Of a stretch of DNA of 64,000 nucleotides, positions 15,543 to 22,684 are shown piece after piece. Source of the stretch: Pseudomonadota bacterium (lineage in GTDB: Bacteria > Pseudomonadota > Alphaproteobacteria > Rhizobiales > Hyphomicrobiaceae); NCBI GenBank assembly GCA_023405815.1, contig JAEXXM010000056.1, positions 1-64,000 of the forward strand, given 5' to 3'. Made by a program: the position numbers and the translations under genes. The notes under the pieces are model-generated. The model was given only the letters and a program-made list of their open reading frames with translations. It had not been told where the DNA came from and made no database searches. Numbering within the stretch: the first letter of the stretch is position 1; the number at the start of each line of letters is the position of its first letter.

Positions 15543-15683
15543 TGTCATCCTCGGGCTTGTCCCGAGGACACAACTATCAGCTTGCTCTGTCGCCGAAGTG
15601 GTTGCGAGCGGCTAGCGCTGCTGCGTGCTCACCATACGCTGGAGTGTGCGGCGCTGGGTCCTCGGGGCAAGCCCGAGGATGAC
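15543..15683. repeat. REP-like paired palindrome 5
   Basis: Arms GTCATCCTCGGGCTTGTCCC and GGTCCTCGGGGCAAGCCCGA about 80 bp apart. With element 4 it fills most of the 324-bp gap between gp15 and the lysin. Nothing else is visible there. Confidence 0.8.
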
Positions 15684-15716
15684 GCTGAGCTGGACGCGTT
15701 GAGCAGAGGCACAGAA

Positions 15717-17036
15717 ATGCAGCAGCCGGCGTGGATGGCGGCGGCGTGGACGGAGCTCGGCCAGCGCGAAGTTGGTGGTTCGGCCGACAATGCGCGCATC
15801 CGGTCTTTCTTCCGCGAGGTCGGACAGCCGGCGAGCCTGCATGACGAAGTGGCGTGGTGTGCGGCGTTCGTCGGAGCGTGCCTCGAACGCGCCGGCCATG
15901 CGTCGACGCGCTCGCTGATGGCGCGCTCCTACCTGCGCTGGGGGGAGAAACTCGACGGGGGCCGCTTCGGTGCGATCGCCGTGCTCTCGCGCGGCAGCGA
16001 TCCGGCGGCGGGCCACGTCGGCTTCCTCATCGGCGAGATAGAGGCGCACCTTATTTTGCTCGGCGGCAATCAGGGCGATGCCGTGAGCGTGGCGGCTTAC
16101 CCCAAGGCGCGGCTGCTCGGGTTTCGTTGGCCGCCGAGCGCATCCAACGCCGACGCTCGCAAGGCGCAGCAAGCACCTCAGAGCGACGCGCTCTTTGCCC
16201 GCGGGCTTGCCCACGTGCTCGAGATGGAAGGTGGCATTAGCGATGATCCGTACGATCCCGGCGGGTTGACCAACAAGGGCATAACGCTGCGCGTCTATGC
16301 CGAATGGAAGGGCGTTGAACCTGACGAGGGCCTCGAGGCGGAGCTGAAGCGCATCTCGGACGAGGCCGTGCGCGACATCTATTTGCAGCGCTACTGGCGC
16401 CCGGCGCATTGCACGGAGATGGCGCCAGCGCTGGCATTCCTGCACTTCGACGCTGCAGTCAATCACGGGGTGACCGGCGCGATGCGGCTCTTGCAGCGCG
16501 CGGTCGGAACCGATCCCGATGGCGAGATCGGACCCAATACGCGCGCTGCGATTGCGCGGTTTTCCATGGCGGATGTCCTGCGGCGGTATGCGGATGCGCG
16601 GCGCGCGCGCTACCGCGCGCTGCCGCACTTCTGGCGCTTCGGGCGCGGGTGGCTCGCGCGCGTCGACAAGACACTGGCGCGAGCGCTCGCCATCGCCGGC
16701 GAGCACGCAGATGCCGACACAACTTTGGCCTCAGCAAGCGATGAAGGAGCTGGCGACATGAGCGACACGACGAGCGAAACGCAGACGGCGGGCAAGTGGT
16801 GGGGCCAGTCGATCACCATCTGGGGGGCGATCATCACGGGCCTGTCGACAGTGCTGCCGGCGCTCGGCCCGGTGCTCGGCATCGATATCACGGGCGAACT
16901 CGTGCGCGAGCTCGGCGACAATATAGTGGTGACCGTGCAAGCAGTTGGGGGACTGATCGGCACGCTGATGACGATCTATGGCCGGGCGCGCGCGAGCACG
17001 CCGCTCGCTCAGCGCAGCGTGCAACTGAAACTGTGA
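15717..17036 (+). CDS. Multidomain lysin: CHAP-like peptidase + GH108 muramidase + PG-binding + membrane segment
   Basis: 439 residues. ATG at 15717 chosen because upstream codons lie in REP repeats; AGAGG is 7 nt away. Residues 1-140 match TIGR02594 (PAWMAAAWTELGQREVGGSA, catalytic-type Cys48 in EVAWCAAFVGAC, His in GHVGFLIGE). About 155-250 is GH108 (HVLEMEGGISDDPYDPGGLT, with the Glu of EGG presumed catalytic, then IYLQRYWRPAHC). About 255-335 is the GH108-associated PG-binding module (DGEIGPNTRAAIARF). The C-terminus has one or two hydrophobic segments (SITIWGAIITGLSTVLPALG and VQAVGGLIGTLMTIYGRA), the holin-like tail often a separate gene in phages. Probably releases GTA particles by lysis (inference from context). 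Confidence 0.85.
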   Translation: MQQPAWMAAAWTELGQREVGGSADNARIRSFFREVGQPASLHDEVAWCAAFVGACLERAGHASTRSLMARSYLRWGEKLDGGRFGAIAVLSRGSDPAAGHVGFLIGEIEAHLILLGGNQGDAVSVAAYPKARLLGFRWPPSASNADARKAQQAPQSDALFARGLAHVLEMEGGISDDPYDPGGLTNKGITLRVYAEWKGVEPDEGLEAELKRISDEAVRDIYLQRYWRPAHCTEMAPALAFLHFDAAVNHGVTGAMRLLQRAVGTDPDGEIGPNTRAAIARFSMADVLRRYADARRARYRALPHFWRFGRGWLARVDKTLARALAIAGEHADADTTLASASDEGAGDMSDTTSETQTAGKWWGQSITIWGAIITGLSTVLPALGPVLGIDITGELVRELGDNIVVTVQAVGGLIGTLMTIYGRARASTPLAQRSVQLKL

Positions 17037-17106
17037 CGCGCGCTGCCATTCATGCCCGGTTCAGCGGCATGTCGTTAACCACGACGCATATGCCACTCAT
17101 TTTCTC

Positions 17107-17412
17107 ATGACTTACATGCTTCGGATCGCGGCTTTCTTCTTTCTCCTTCTCGGCATTTACATTCCGCACTCCTTCGCCACGCCCGCCTGCATCGCCGACT
17201 GGTCGATTGCAGCGCCGATCGTGCACAAGGAGAAACTGACGACCGTCGAGGCGCTGTCGCGCATCGCCGCTGAAAAGATCTCCGGCAGCGTCATCGTCAG
17301 GACGACGCTGTGCGAGGATAACGGGGCGTTCTTCTATAGGATCGTCACACGCGATGCCCATGGCCGGCTTTCGACGCTCAGCGTCGATGCGCGCACGCCG
17401 TTCGGGCGCTGA
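17107..17412 (+). CDS. Small exported PepSY-like protein
   Basis: 101 residues with a signal peptide (about 1-25, YMLRIAAFFFLLLGIYIPHS, ending at FATPA). The rest, TTVEALSRIAAEKISGSVIV ... FFYRIVTRDAHGRLSTLSVD, follows the PepSY half-fold pattern. In rhizobia a PepSY gene next to feuPQ encodes the secreted inhibitor FeuN; this one lies 530 bp upstream of the FeuP-like gene on the same strand and could have that role. Two cysteines in the mature part (CIADW, TLCED). Confidence 0.55.
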   Translation: MTYMLRIAAFFFLLLGIYIPHSFATPACIADWSIAAPIVHKEKLTTVEALSRIAAEKISGSVIVRTTLCEDNGAFFYRIVTRDAHGRLSTLSVDARTPFGR

Positions 17413-17499
17413 AGGGCGCGGCGGGGTTCGCAACCTCGGGTTTCTCGCCTAAGGTCTGGCTTCAACGCTCGATCCAGAAGCGAAACAGGGAGAAGGCCG

Positions 17500-17862
17500 A
17501 TGCCGTACGTCGATGGATTCGTAGTGCCAGTGCCGAAGAAGAACCTCGATGCCTATCGCAAGATGGCGCTCAAAGCCGGCAAGGTCTGGATGGAGCACGG
17601 CGCGCTCGAGTTCAAGGAGTGCGTCGCCGAGGACGTGAAGCCGGGCAAGCTGACATCGTTTCCCCAGAGCGTGAAGCTGAAGCCCGGCGAGGTCGTGGTC
17701 TTTTCCTACATCGTCTACAAGAACCGGGCTGCGCGGGACAAAATCAACAAGAAGGTCATGGAAGACCCGAGGCTCTCGAGCATGATGGCGGGCAAAGACA
17801 TGCCCTTCGACGGCAAGCGCATGGTCTACGGCGGCTTCGAGACGCTGGTCGACCTGAAATAG
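17500..17862 (+). CDS. DUF1428 family protein (YbaA-like)
   Basis: 120 residues, ATG at 17500 behind GGGAGAAGG. MPYVDGFVVPVPKKNLDAYR, KAGKVWMEHGALEFKECVAED, MMAGKDMPFDGKRMVYGGFE are the family signature (dimeric ferredoxin-like alpha-beta barrel). Cytoplasmic; function unknown. It stands between the PepSY gene and the regulator and seems unrelated to either. Confidence 0.9.
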   Translation: MPYVDGFVVPVPKKNLDAYRKMALKAGKVWMEHGALEFKECVAEDVKPGKLTSFPQSVKLKPGEVVVFSYIVYKNRAARDKINKKVMEDPRLSSMMAGKDMPFDGKRMVYGGFETLVDLK

Positions 17863-17940
17863 CCCCGCTCCGGCGCACTTTGATGAATCGTGAGCGCCCC
17901 GCTATAGTCCGGCGAATTCTGGGAGAAATGCGGGGGAGCC

Positions 17941-18609
17941 GTGCGCGTCCTGGTCGTCGAGGATGACAAAGATCTGAACCGGCAGCTCGTCGCGGCGCTG
18001 GGCGATGCGGGCTATGCGGTCGATTCGGCCCTCGACGGCGAGGAAGGCTACTTCCTCGGTGACACCGAACCCTACGACATCGTCATCCTCGATATCGGCC
18101 TGCCGAAGATGGACGGCATCTCCATCCTCGAGCAGTGGCGGCGCGCCGACCGCAAGATGCCGGTGATCATCCTCACCGCGCGCGACCGCTGGAGCGACAA
18201 GGTCGCGGGCATGGATGCGGGCGCCGACGACTATGTGGCCAAGCCCTTCCACATGGAGGAGCTGCTGGCGCGGGTGAGGGCGCAGGTGCGGCGCGCATCG
18301 GGCCACGCCAAGGCCGAGATCGAGTGCGGGCCGCTGCGGCTCGACACCAAGACGGCGCGCGTCACCTGCAACGGCCAGCAGATCAAGCTCACCTCGCACG
18401 AGTACCGGCTGCTCGCCTATCTCATGCACCACAACGGCAGGGTCGTGTCGCGCACGGAGCTGGTCGAGCACCTCTACGAGCAGGATTTCGACCGCGATTC
18501 GAATACGATCGAGGTGTTCATCGGCCGTTTGCGCAAGAAAATTCCCGTCGACGTCATTGAGACGGTGCGCGGACTCGGGTACCGCCTTAGCGAGACGCCG
18601 CAAACCTAG
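17941..18609 (+). CDS. feuP: OmpR-family response regulator, FeuP-like
   Basis: 222 residues, GTG start with GGGGGAG 3 nt ahead. Receiver domain 1-118 with acidic pocket VEDDKDLN, phosphoacceptor Asp near 51 (IVILDIGLPKMDG) and Lys in DDYVAKPFHMEELLARV; winged-helix DNA-binding domain 127-222 (LTSHEYRLLAYLMHHNGRVV, NTIEVFIGRLRKKIPVDVIE). The gene neighbourhood (upstream of ccm genes) is that of rhizobial feuPQ. The stop codon lies inside an inverted repeat that separates it from its kinase gene. Confidence 0.85.
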   Translation: MRVLVVEDDKDLNRQLVAALGDAGYAVDSALDGEEGYFLGDTEPYDIVILDIGLPKMDGISILEQWRRADRKMPVIILTARDRWSDKVAGMDAGADDYVAKPFHMEELLARVRAQVRRASGHAKAEIECGPLRLDTKTARVTCNGQQIKLTSHEYRLLAYLMHHNGRVVSRTELVEHLYEQDFDRDSNTIEVFIGRLRKKIPVDVIETVRGLGYRLSETPQT

Positions 18610-18771
18610 TGTGATGATCGACACGTCCGCACATCATCCGCGGCTGGGTTCAAGAGCGGACTTCTCGATCTGAATCACACTAGAGTAACATTACACCTAG
18701 TGTCCTTCAGATCGGGAAATTCGTTCGACATCTGCGGCACGAGGTGACGAATTTCGCGATCAGGACACTAG
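18606..18771. repeat. Two head-to-head copies of a palindromic MITE-like element
   Basis: Element A (18606-18683) has ends CTAGTGTGAT / ATCACACTAG; element B (18697-18771) has ends CTAGTGTCCT / AGGACACTAG. In each, one arm carries an extra TCA before GATCG, and the arms continue as GATCGxxAxxTxCG. The longer arms face each other over 13 bp, so A and B are mirror copies. The array fills the whole feuP-feuQ gap. Confidence 0.7.
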
Positions 18772-18777
18772 CACCGG

Positions 18778-20163
18778 ATGCGATTCAACTCGCTCGCCTT
18801 CCGACTGTTCGCCACCGCCGCAGCCTGGACGCTGGTGGTGCTGCCGATTGCCGGCTTCATCATCTACCGGCTTTACCGCGACGACGTGCAGACGAGCTTC
18901 GACGGGCAACTCTTGAAGCTCGTCAATGCCATCACGGTCGACAGCATGGGGTCGTCGGAGGGCGCGCAGCCGCTGCCCCCCTCGAACCTCTACGAGCCGT
19001 TGTTCGAGGTGACGCACTCGGGCTGGTACTGGCAGATCACGCCGCTGTCGCCGGCCAACGGGCGCAAGCTCGTCTCGCCGTCGCTTGCCACATGGTCGCT
19101 GCCGTCGCCGGCGGCGAAGTCGGTCAAGCCCGACGAGACGGGTGCGCGGTGGATGAACGTCAAAGGTCCCAAGGGCGAGCCCTTGCGGATGGTCGAGGTG
19201 ATCGACTCGCTGGGGCACGAGCCGGGCAGGCCGACTTACTCCATAGTCGTCGCCGGCCCGCAGGATTGGCTCGACCATCTCGTGGCGAACTTCCGCTACC
19301 GGCTGACGACGGCATTGGCGCTGGCGGGTCTCGGCCTCGTGGCGGTGACGCTGTTCCAGGTGCGCTTCGGCCTGTTGCCGCTGCGGCAGATCGAGGGTGG
19401 CCTTTCCAACATCCGCAACGGCACGGCGACGACGCTCGAAGGCGACCTGCCGGCGGAGATCGAGCCGCTGCAGTCGGAGCTCAACGCGCTGATCCGCTCG
19501 AACAACGCCATCGTCGATCGCGCGCGTACGCAGGTCGGCAACCTGGCGCACGCGCTTAAGACGCCGCTCGCGGTCATCACCAACGAGGCGCGAGGCGACA
19601 AGACCGGCCTCGGCGAGAAGGTGATCGAGCAGGCCGAAGTCATGAAGGAGTCGGTGACGCGCTACCTCGATCGCGCGCGCATGGCGGCGCGCGTCGGCGT
19701 CATCGGCCGGGTGACGGAGGTCGCTCCGGTCATACAGTCGCTGGTGAGGGCCCTGCAGCGGATCCACCAGGAGAAAGGCATCGTCATCAATGTCGAGTGC
19801 CCGGCGGAGGCACGATTCTCGGGTGAGAAGCAGGACCTGGAGGAGATGCTCGGCAACCTTCTGGACAACGCCTGCAAGTGGGCGAAGCACGAGGTCGATC
19901 TCAACGTCGACATTCCCCCGTCGACGTCGCGGGCGCGCAACCGGCGGATTGCGATCACGGTCGCGGACGATGGGCCAGGGCTGACGGACGATCAGCGCTC
20001 GAAGATCGGAAAGCGGGGGCTGCGGCTCGACGAGACGAAGCCCGGGTCAGGGCTCGGGCTGTCGATCGTCATGGAACTGGCGCACTCCTATGGGGGGACC
20101 TGCGACCTCGCCCGGGCCAAGCAGGGCGGCCTCGCGGTGCATTTGAACCTGCCGGCTGGCTGA
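18778..20163 (+). CDS. feuQ: Sensor histidine kinase, FeuQ-like
   Basis: 461 residues. TM1 about 8-33 (LFATAAAWTLVVLPIAGFII), a periplasmic sensor about 34-170, TM2 about 175-197, then HAMP. H-box GNLAHALKTPLAVITNEARG, N-box MLGNLLDNACKWAKHEVDL, G1 VADDGPGLTDD and G2 GSGLGLSIVMELAHSYGG are intact. Phosphorylates FeuP; in rhizobia this system controls osmotic and envelope functions. No good Shine-Dalgarno sequence because repeat DNA runs to within 6 nt of the start; expression may depend on read-through from feuP or a promoter in the repeats. Confidence 0.85.
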   Translation: MRFNSLAFRLFATAAAWTLVVLPIAGFIIYRLYRDDVQTSFDGQLLKLVNAITVDSMGSSEGAQPLPPSNLYEPLFEVTHSGWYWQITPLSPANGRKLVSPSLATWSLPSPAAKSVKPDETGARWMNVKGPKGEPLRMVEVIDSLGHEPGRPTYSIVVAGPQDWLDHLVANFRYRLTTALALAGLGLVAVTLFQVRFGLLPLRQIEGGLSNIRNGTATTLEGDLPAEIEPLQSELNALIRSNNAIVDRARTQVGNLAHALKTPLAVITNEARGDKTGLGEKVIEQAEVMKESVTRYLDRARMAARVGVIGRVTEVAPVIQSLVRALQRIHQEKGIVINVECPAEARFSGEKQDLEEMLGNLLDNACKWAKHEVDLNVDIPPSTSRARNRRIAITVADDGPGLTDDQRSKIGKRGLRLDETKPGSGLGLSIVMELAHSYGGTCDLARAKQGGLAVHLNLPAG

Positions 20164-20250
20164 CACGAGCTGAGAGAGGCTTGGCGTGCGGCCATTGTTG
20201 AGCGAGTTGATAGCCGCGCCTAAGGCGCGGGGCGCTATGCGCCCTTGCCG
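20162..20250 (+). repeat. 89-bp dispersed repeat with two hairpins, copy A
   Basis: Begins GACACGAG, ends CCCTTGCCG. Contains stem CCGCGCC-TAA-GGCGCGG followed by GGCGC-TAT-GCGCC. It has the same length, without gaps, as copy B at 46882-46970. The second stem differs between copies by a compensatory pair. The gap 20164-20409 otherwise contains only the lipoprotein promoter region. Confidence 0.75.
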
Positions 20251-20409
20251 CCCTCGGCGGCCGGTATGGGCGGCTTTGAGGGGAGCCAATCGCCGCAATC
20301 GGGCCCGGTTTCCGTCACGGCCGGTGCACATTGTTTGGCTAGTCGGCTACACTGTGGTGCAAAAGCACAAGGGCTTGGCCGAGCGCCAATGCCTTCGGGG
20401 AGACTTACC

Positions 20410-20880
20410 ATGCGCATCGGGCGCTTTGCTGCCGTTCTGCTCATTCCGGCGCTGTTGCCGGCGTGCGGGCCTGATGGTCCGAGCAAGGCCGACACCGGCA
20501 TGATCGTCGGCGGCGTTGCCGGCGGCATCATCGGCAACCAGGTCGGCAAGGGTACCGGCAACGTGCTGGCGACCGTGGCCGGCGCCATGATCGGCGGCAT
20601 CGTCGGCAGCGAGATCGGCCGCTCCATGGACGAGCAGGACCGCCGGCTTGCCGAGCAGGCCGAATATGCCGCGCTCGAGGAGGGCCCGTCGGACAAGCCG
20701 AGGCGCTGGCGCAATCCCGACAACGGCCGCTACGGCGACGTCACGCCCGGGCGCCCATACAAGCGGGCCAGCCTCGACTGCCGCGACTATACGCACACTG
20801 TTTACATTGACGGGCGCCCGCGGACGATGCGCGGCACGGCCTGCCGCAATCCCGACGGCACATGGTCCAATGTCAGCTAA
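20410..20880 (+). CDS. 17-kDa surface antigen-like lipoprotein with glycine zipper
   Basis: 156 residues. Signal peptide with lipobox LPAC (Cys20), so an outer-membrane lipoprotein. Residues about 30-75 form a glycine-zipper (GMIVGGVAGGIIGNQVGKGT, GAMIGGIVGSEIGRSMDEQD); the C-terminal part (YKRASLDCRDYTHTVYIDGR, GTACRNPDGTW) is the RT0821/Lpp0805 surface-antigen domain with two cysteines. The 3' end has a short duplication: GGTCCAAYGTCAGCTAA occurs twice 28 bp apart, the second copy outside the gene. Confidence 0.88.
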   Translation: MRIGRFAAVLLIPALLPACGPDGPSKADTGMIVGGVAGGIIGNQVGKGTGNVLATVAGAMIGGIVGSEIGRSMDEQDRRLAEQAEYAALEEGPSDKPRRWRNPDNGRYGDVTPGRPYKRASLDCRDYTHTVYIDGRPRTMRGTACRNPDGTWSNVS

Positions 20881-20928
20881 GCCGACGGGGTCCAACGTCA
20901 GCTAACGCTGACGCCGCTCGTGACTTTC

Positions 20929-20955
20929 CCTGATCGCCGTCATTAGGCGATCAGG
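20929..20955. terminator. Hairpin downstream of the lipoprotein gene
   Basis: Perfect 10-bp stem CCTGATCGCC / GGCGATCAGG with loop GTCATTA, 48 bp after the stop. No U-tract, so a terminator only by position. Confidence 0.45.
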
Positions 20956-21084
20956 CGTCAGGGCGACAGCGGTAATTCCTTTTCATCATCTTGCGCTGCG
21001 GCAGAAACCTTGCCGCGGGCCGGCGGGCTTGTCAGTTGCGCTCCTGAGCCCTATTCCAGCCCCGCAGCGGGGTTTGGATAGCGC

Positions 21085-22200
21085 ATGGTGCTGTGGATCT
21101 TATTTGCGGTCTTGGCGGCTGCCGTCGTGTGGGCGGTGACGCGGCCGCTGCTCGCGCAGGCACCGGATGCGCCCGCTCCCGACGATAACGAGATCGCCGT
21201 CTATCGCGATCAGCTCGCCGAGATCGAGGCGGAGCGCGCGCAGGGGCTGCTCGGTGGAGCCGAGGCCGAAGGCGCACGCATCGAGCTGGCGCGCCGGCTC
21301 ATCCGCCGCGCCGAAGATCAGCAGCGCCCGGCTGATGCTGCCGCCAATCCCGGCGGTCGTCTGCGCCACGCGGCGATCTATGCGGCTGCTGCGCTGCCGG
21401 TTCTCGGCATCGCGATCTATCTTTCGCTCGGCTCTCCCGATCTGCCGAGCCGGCCCTATGCGGCGCGGCTCGATACGCCGATCGAACAGGCGACGGCAGC
21501 CGATCTCGTCGCGCGCGTCGAGGCGCACCTGCGCGAGCATCCCGAGGACGGTCGCGGCTGGGACGTGCTGGCGCCGGTCTACATGCGCATGGGCGATCTT
21601 GCGCAGTCCGCCGACGCTTTCGCGCGCGCCATGCGCCTGCTGGGCGAGTCGCCGAAGCGGCTCGCCGGGTTTGCGCGCGCCAACATCCTGCAGCAGAACG
21701 GCGTTGTCACCGAGCCGGCGCGTGTCGCCTACGAGAAACTTCTGAAGCTCGAGCCGCAATCGATCGAGGCACAGGCGTGGCTCGCCATCGCGCGCGAGCA
21801 GGACGGCGATCTCAAAGGGGCGGAGGCCGAGTACCGGCGGCTGTTGCCTGGGTCGGAAGACCCGTGGAAGGGACTGCTGACGGCGCGGCTGCAGGCGGTG
21901 ACGGACAAGATCGCCGGCAAGGAGCCGGCGGACGCGCATCAGCCGGATATCGGGGCGTCGATGCGCCCCGCCGATCGCGACAAGCTCATCAATCAGATGG
22001 TCGATGGTCTTGCCGCGCGGCTGAAGCAGGACGGCAAGGACCTCGACGGTTGGATGAAACTCGTCCGCTCATACGTGGTATTAGGGCGGCGGGACGATGC
22101 GGCGACGGCGCTCTCCAATGCGCGCGGGCAATTTGCGGGCGACGACAAATCGCTCGCGCAACTGAACGATCTGGCGCAGAGCCTGGGGCTGGGCTCGTGA
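21085..22200 (+). CDS. ccmI: Cytochrome c biogenesis protein CcmI (CycH)
   Basis: 371 residues. N-terminal TM (VLWILFAVLAAAVVWAVTRP), a cytosolic leucine-zipper-like segment (YRDQLAEIEAERAQGLLGGA), second TM about 95-115 (AIYAAAALPVLGIAIYLSLG), then a periplasmic TPR domain (GRGWDVLAPVYMRMGDLAQS, EAQAWLAIAREQDGDLKGAE). Holds apocytochrome c for haem ligation by CcmF/CcmH. First gene of the ccmI-E-F-H run. Confidence 0.92.
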   Translation: MVLWILFAVLAAAVVWAVTRPLLAQAPDAPAPDDNEIAVYRDQLAEIEAERAQGLLGGAEAEGARIELARRLIRRAEDQQRPADAAANPGGRLRHAAIYAAAALPVLGIAIYLSLGSPDLPSRPYAARLDTPIEQATAADLVARVEAHLREHPEDGRGWDVLAPVYMRMGDLAQSADAFARAMRLLGESPKRLAGFARANILQQNGVVTEPARVAYEKLLKLEPQSIEAQAWLAIAREQDGDLKGAEAEYRRLLPGSEDPWKGLLTARLQAVTDKIAGKEPADAHQPDIGASMRPADRDKLINQMVDGLAARLKQDGKDLDGWMKLVRSYVVLGRRDDAATALSNARGQFAGDDKSLAQLNDLAQSLGLGS

Positions 22201-22219
22201 GCGCAGCGAAGGAGACGGC

Positions 22220-22684
22220 ATGACGCGGAAGCAGCGGCGCGGCGTTCTGATCGGTGTGGGCGTCGGCGTGCTCATGGTCGCCGTCGCCCTGGTGCTCTTC
22301 GCGCTGCGCGACTCCATCGTCTTCTTCCATACGCCGAGCGATCTCGCCGAGAAGCCGATCGCGACCGGGCAACGGTTCCGGCTCGGCGGGCTTGTCGCGG
22401 CCGATTCGGTGAAGCGTGGGCAGGGGACGAAGGTCGAGTTCGTCGTCACCGACACGTTGAAGACGGTTCCGGTCGTCTATGAGGGCGTGCTGCCCGACCT
22501 CTTCAAGGAAGGCCAGGGCGTCGTTGCCGAAGGCAAGCTCTCCGAGGACGGCACATTCCTCGCCGACAGCGTGCTCGCAAAGCACGACGAGAACTACATG
22601 CCGCCCGAAGTGGCGAAGGCGCTCGAGGCAAAGGGCGTGAAGCTGGGTAAGGGCGCGACGCATCCGGCAGAGGCGACACAGTGA
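22220..22684 (+). CDS. ccmE: Haem chaperone CcmE (CycJ)
   Basis: 154 residues, ATG at 22220 with GGAG 6-9 nt ahead. One N-terminal TM (GVLIGVGVGVLMVAVALVLF) anchors an OB-fold periplasmic domain. The covalent haem-binding His is in LAKHDENYMP (about residue 121), with the family Tyr four residues on. Carries haem from CcmABCD to CcmF. Overlaps ccmF by 4 nt. Confidence 0.95.
   Translation: MTRKQRRGVLIGVGVGVLMVAVALVLFALRDSIVFFHTPSDLAEKPIATGQRFRLGGLVAADSVKRGQGTKVEFVVTDTLKTVPVVYEGVLPDLFKEGQGVVAEGKLSEDGTFLADSVLAKHDENYMPPEVAKALEAKGVKLGKGATHPAEATQ

Noticed and set aside
15441..15716. N-terminal extension of the lysin into the upstream gap
   Set aside because: The extra 92 codons translate REP repeats; the family's start PAWM...AWTELG coincides with ATG 15717.
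1..17036. Interpretation as an ordinary active prophage
   Set aside because: Gene families and order (gp4-gp15 with DUF3168, DUF2460, DUF2163, NlpC/P60 and TIM-barrel gp15) are those of RcGTA-like elements; no integrase, replication or repressor genes are visible, although only 17 kb of the locus is in view.
20186..20503. Peptides starting MRPLLSELIAAPKARG (20186) and MRLLSRELMAAPKARG (46906)
   Set aside because: They are the translation of the 89-bp dispersed repeat; the hairpin covariation points to structure, not to a conserved protein.
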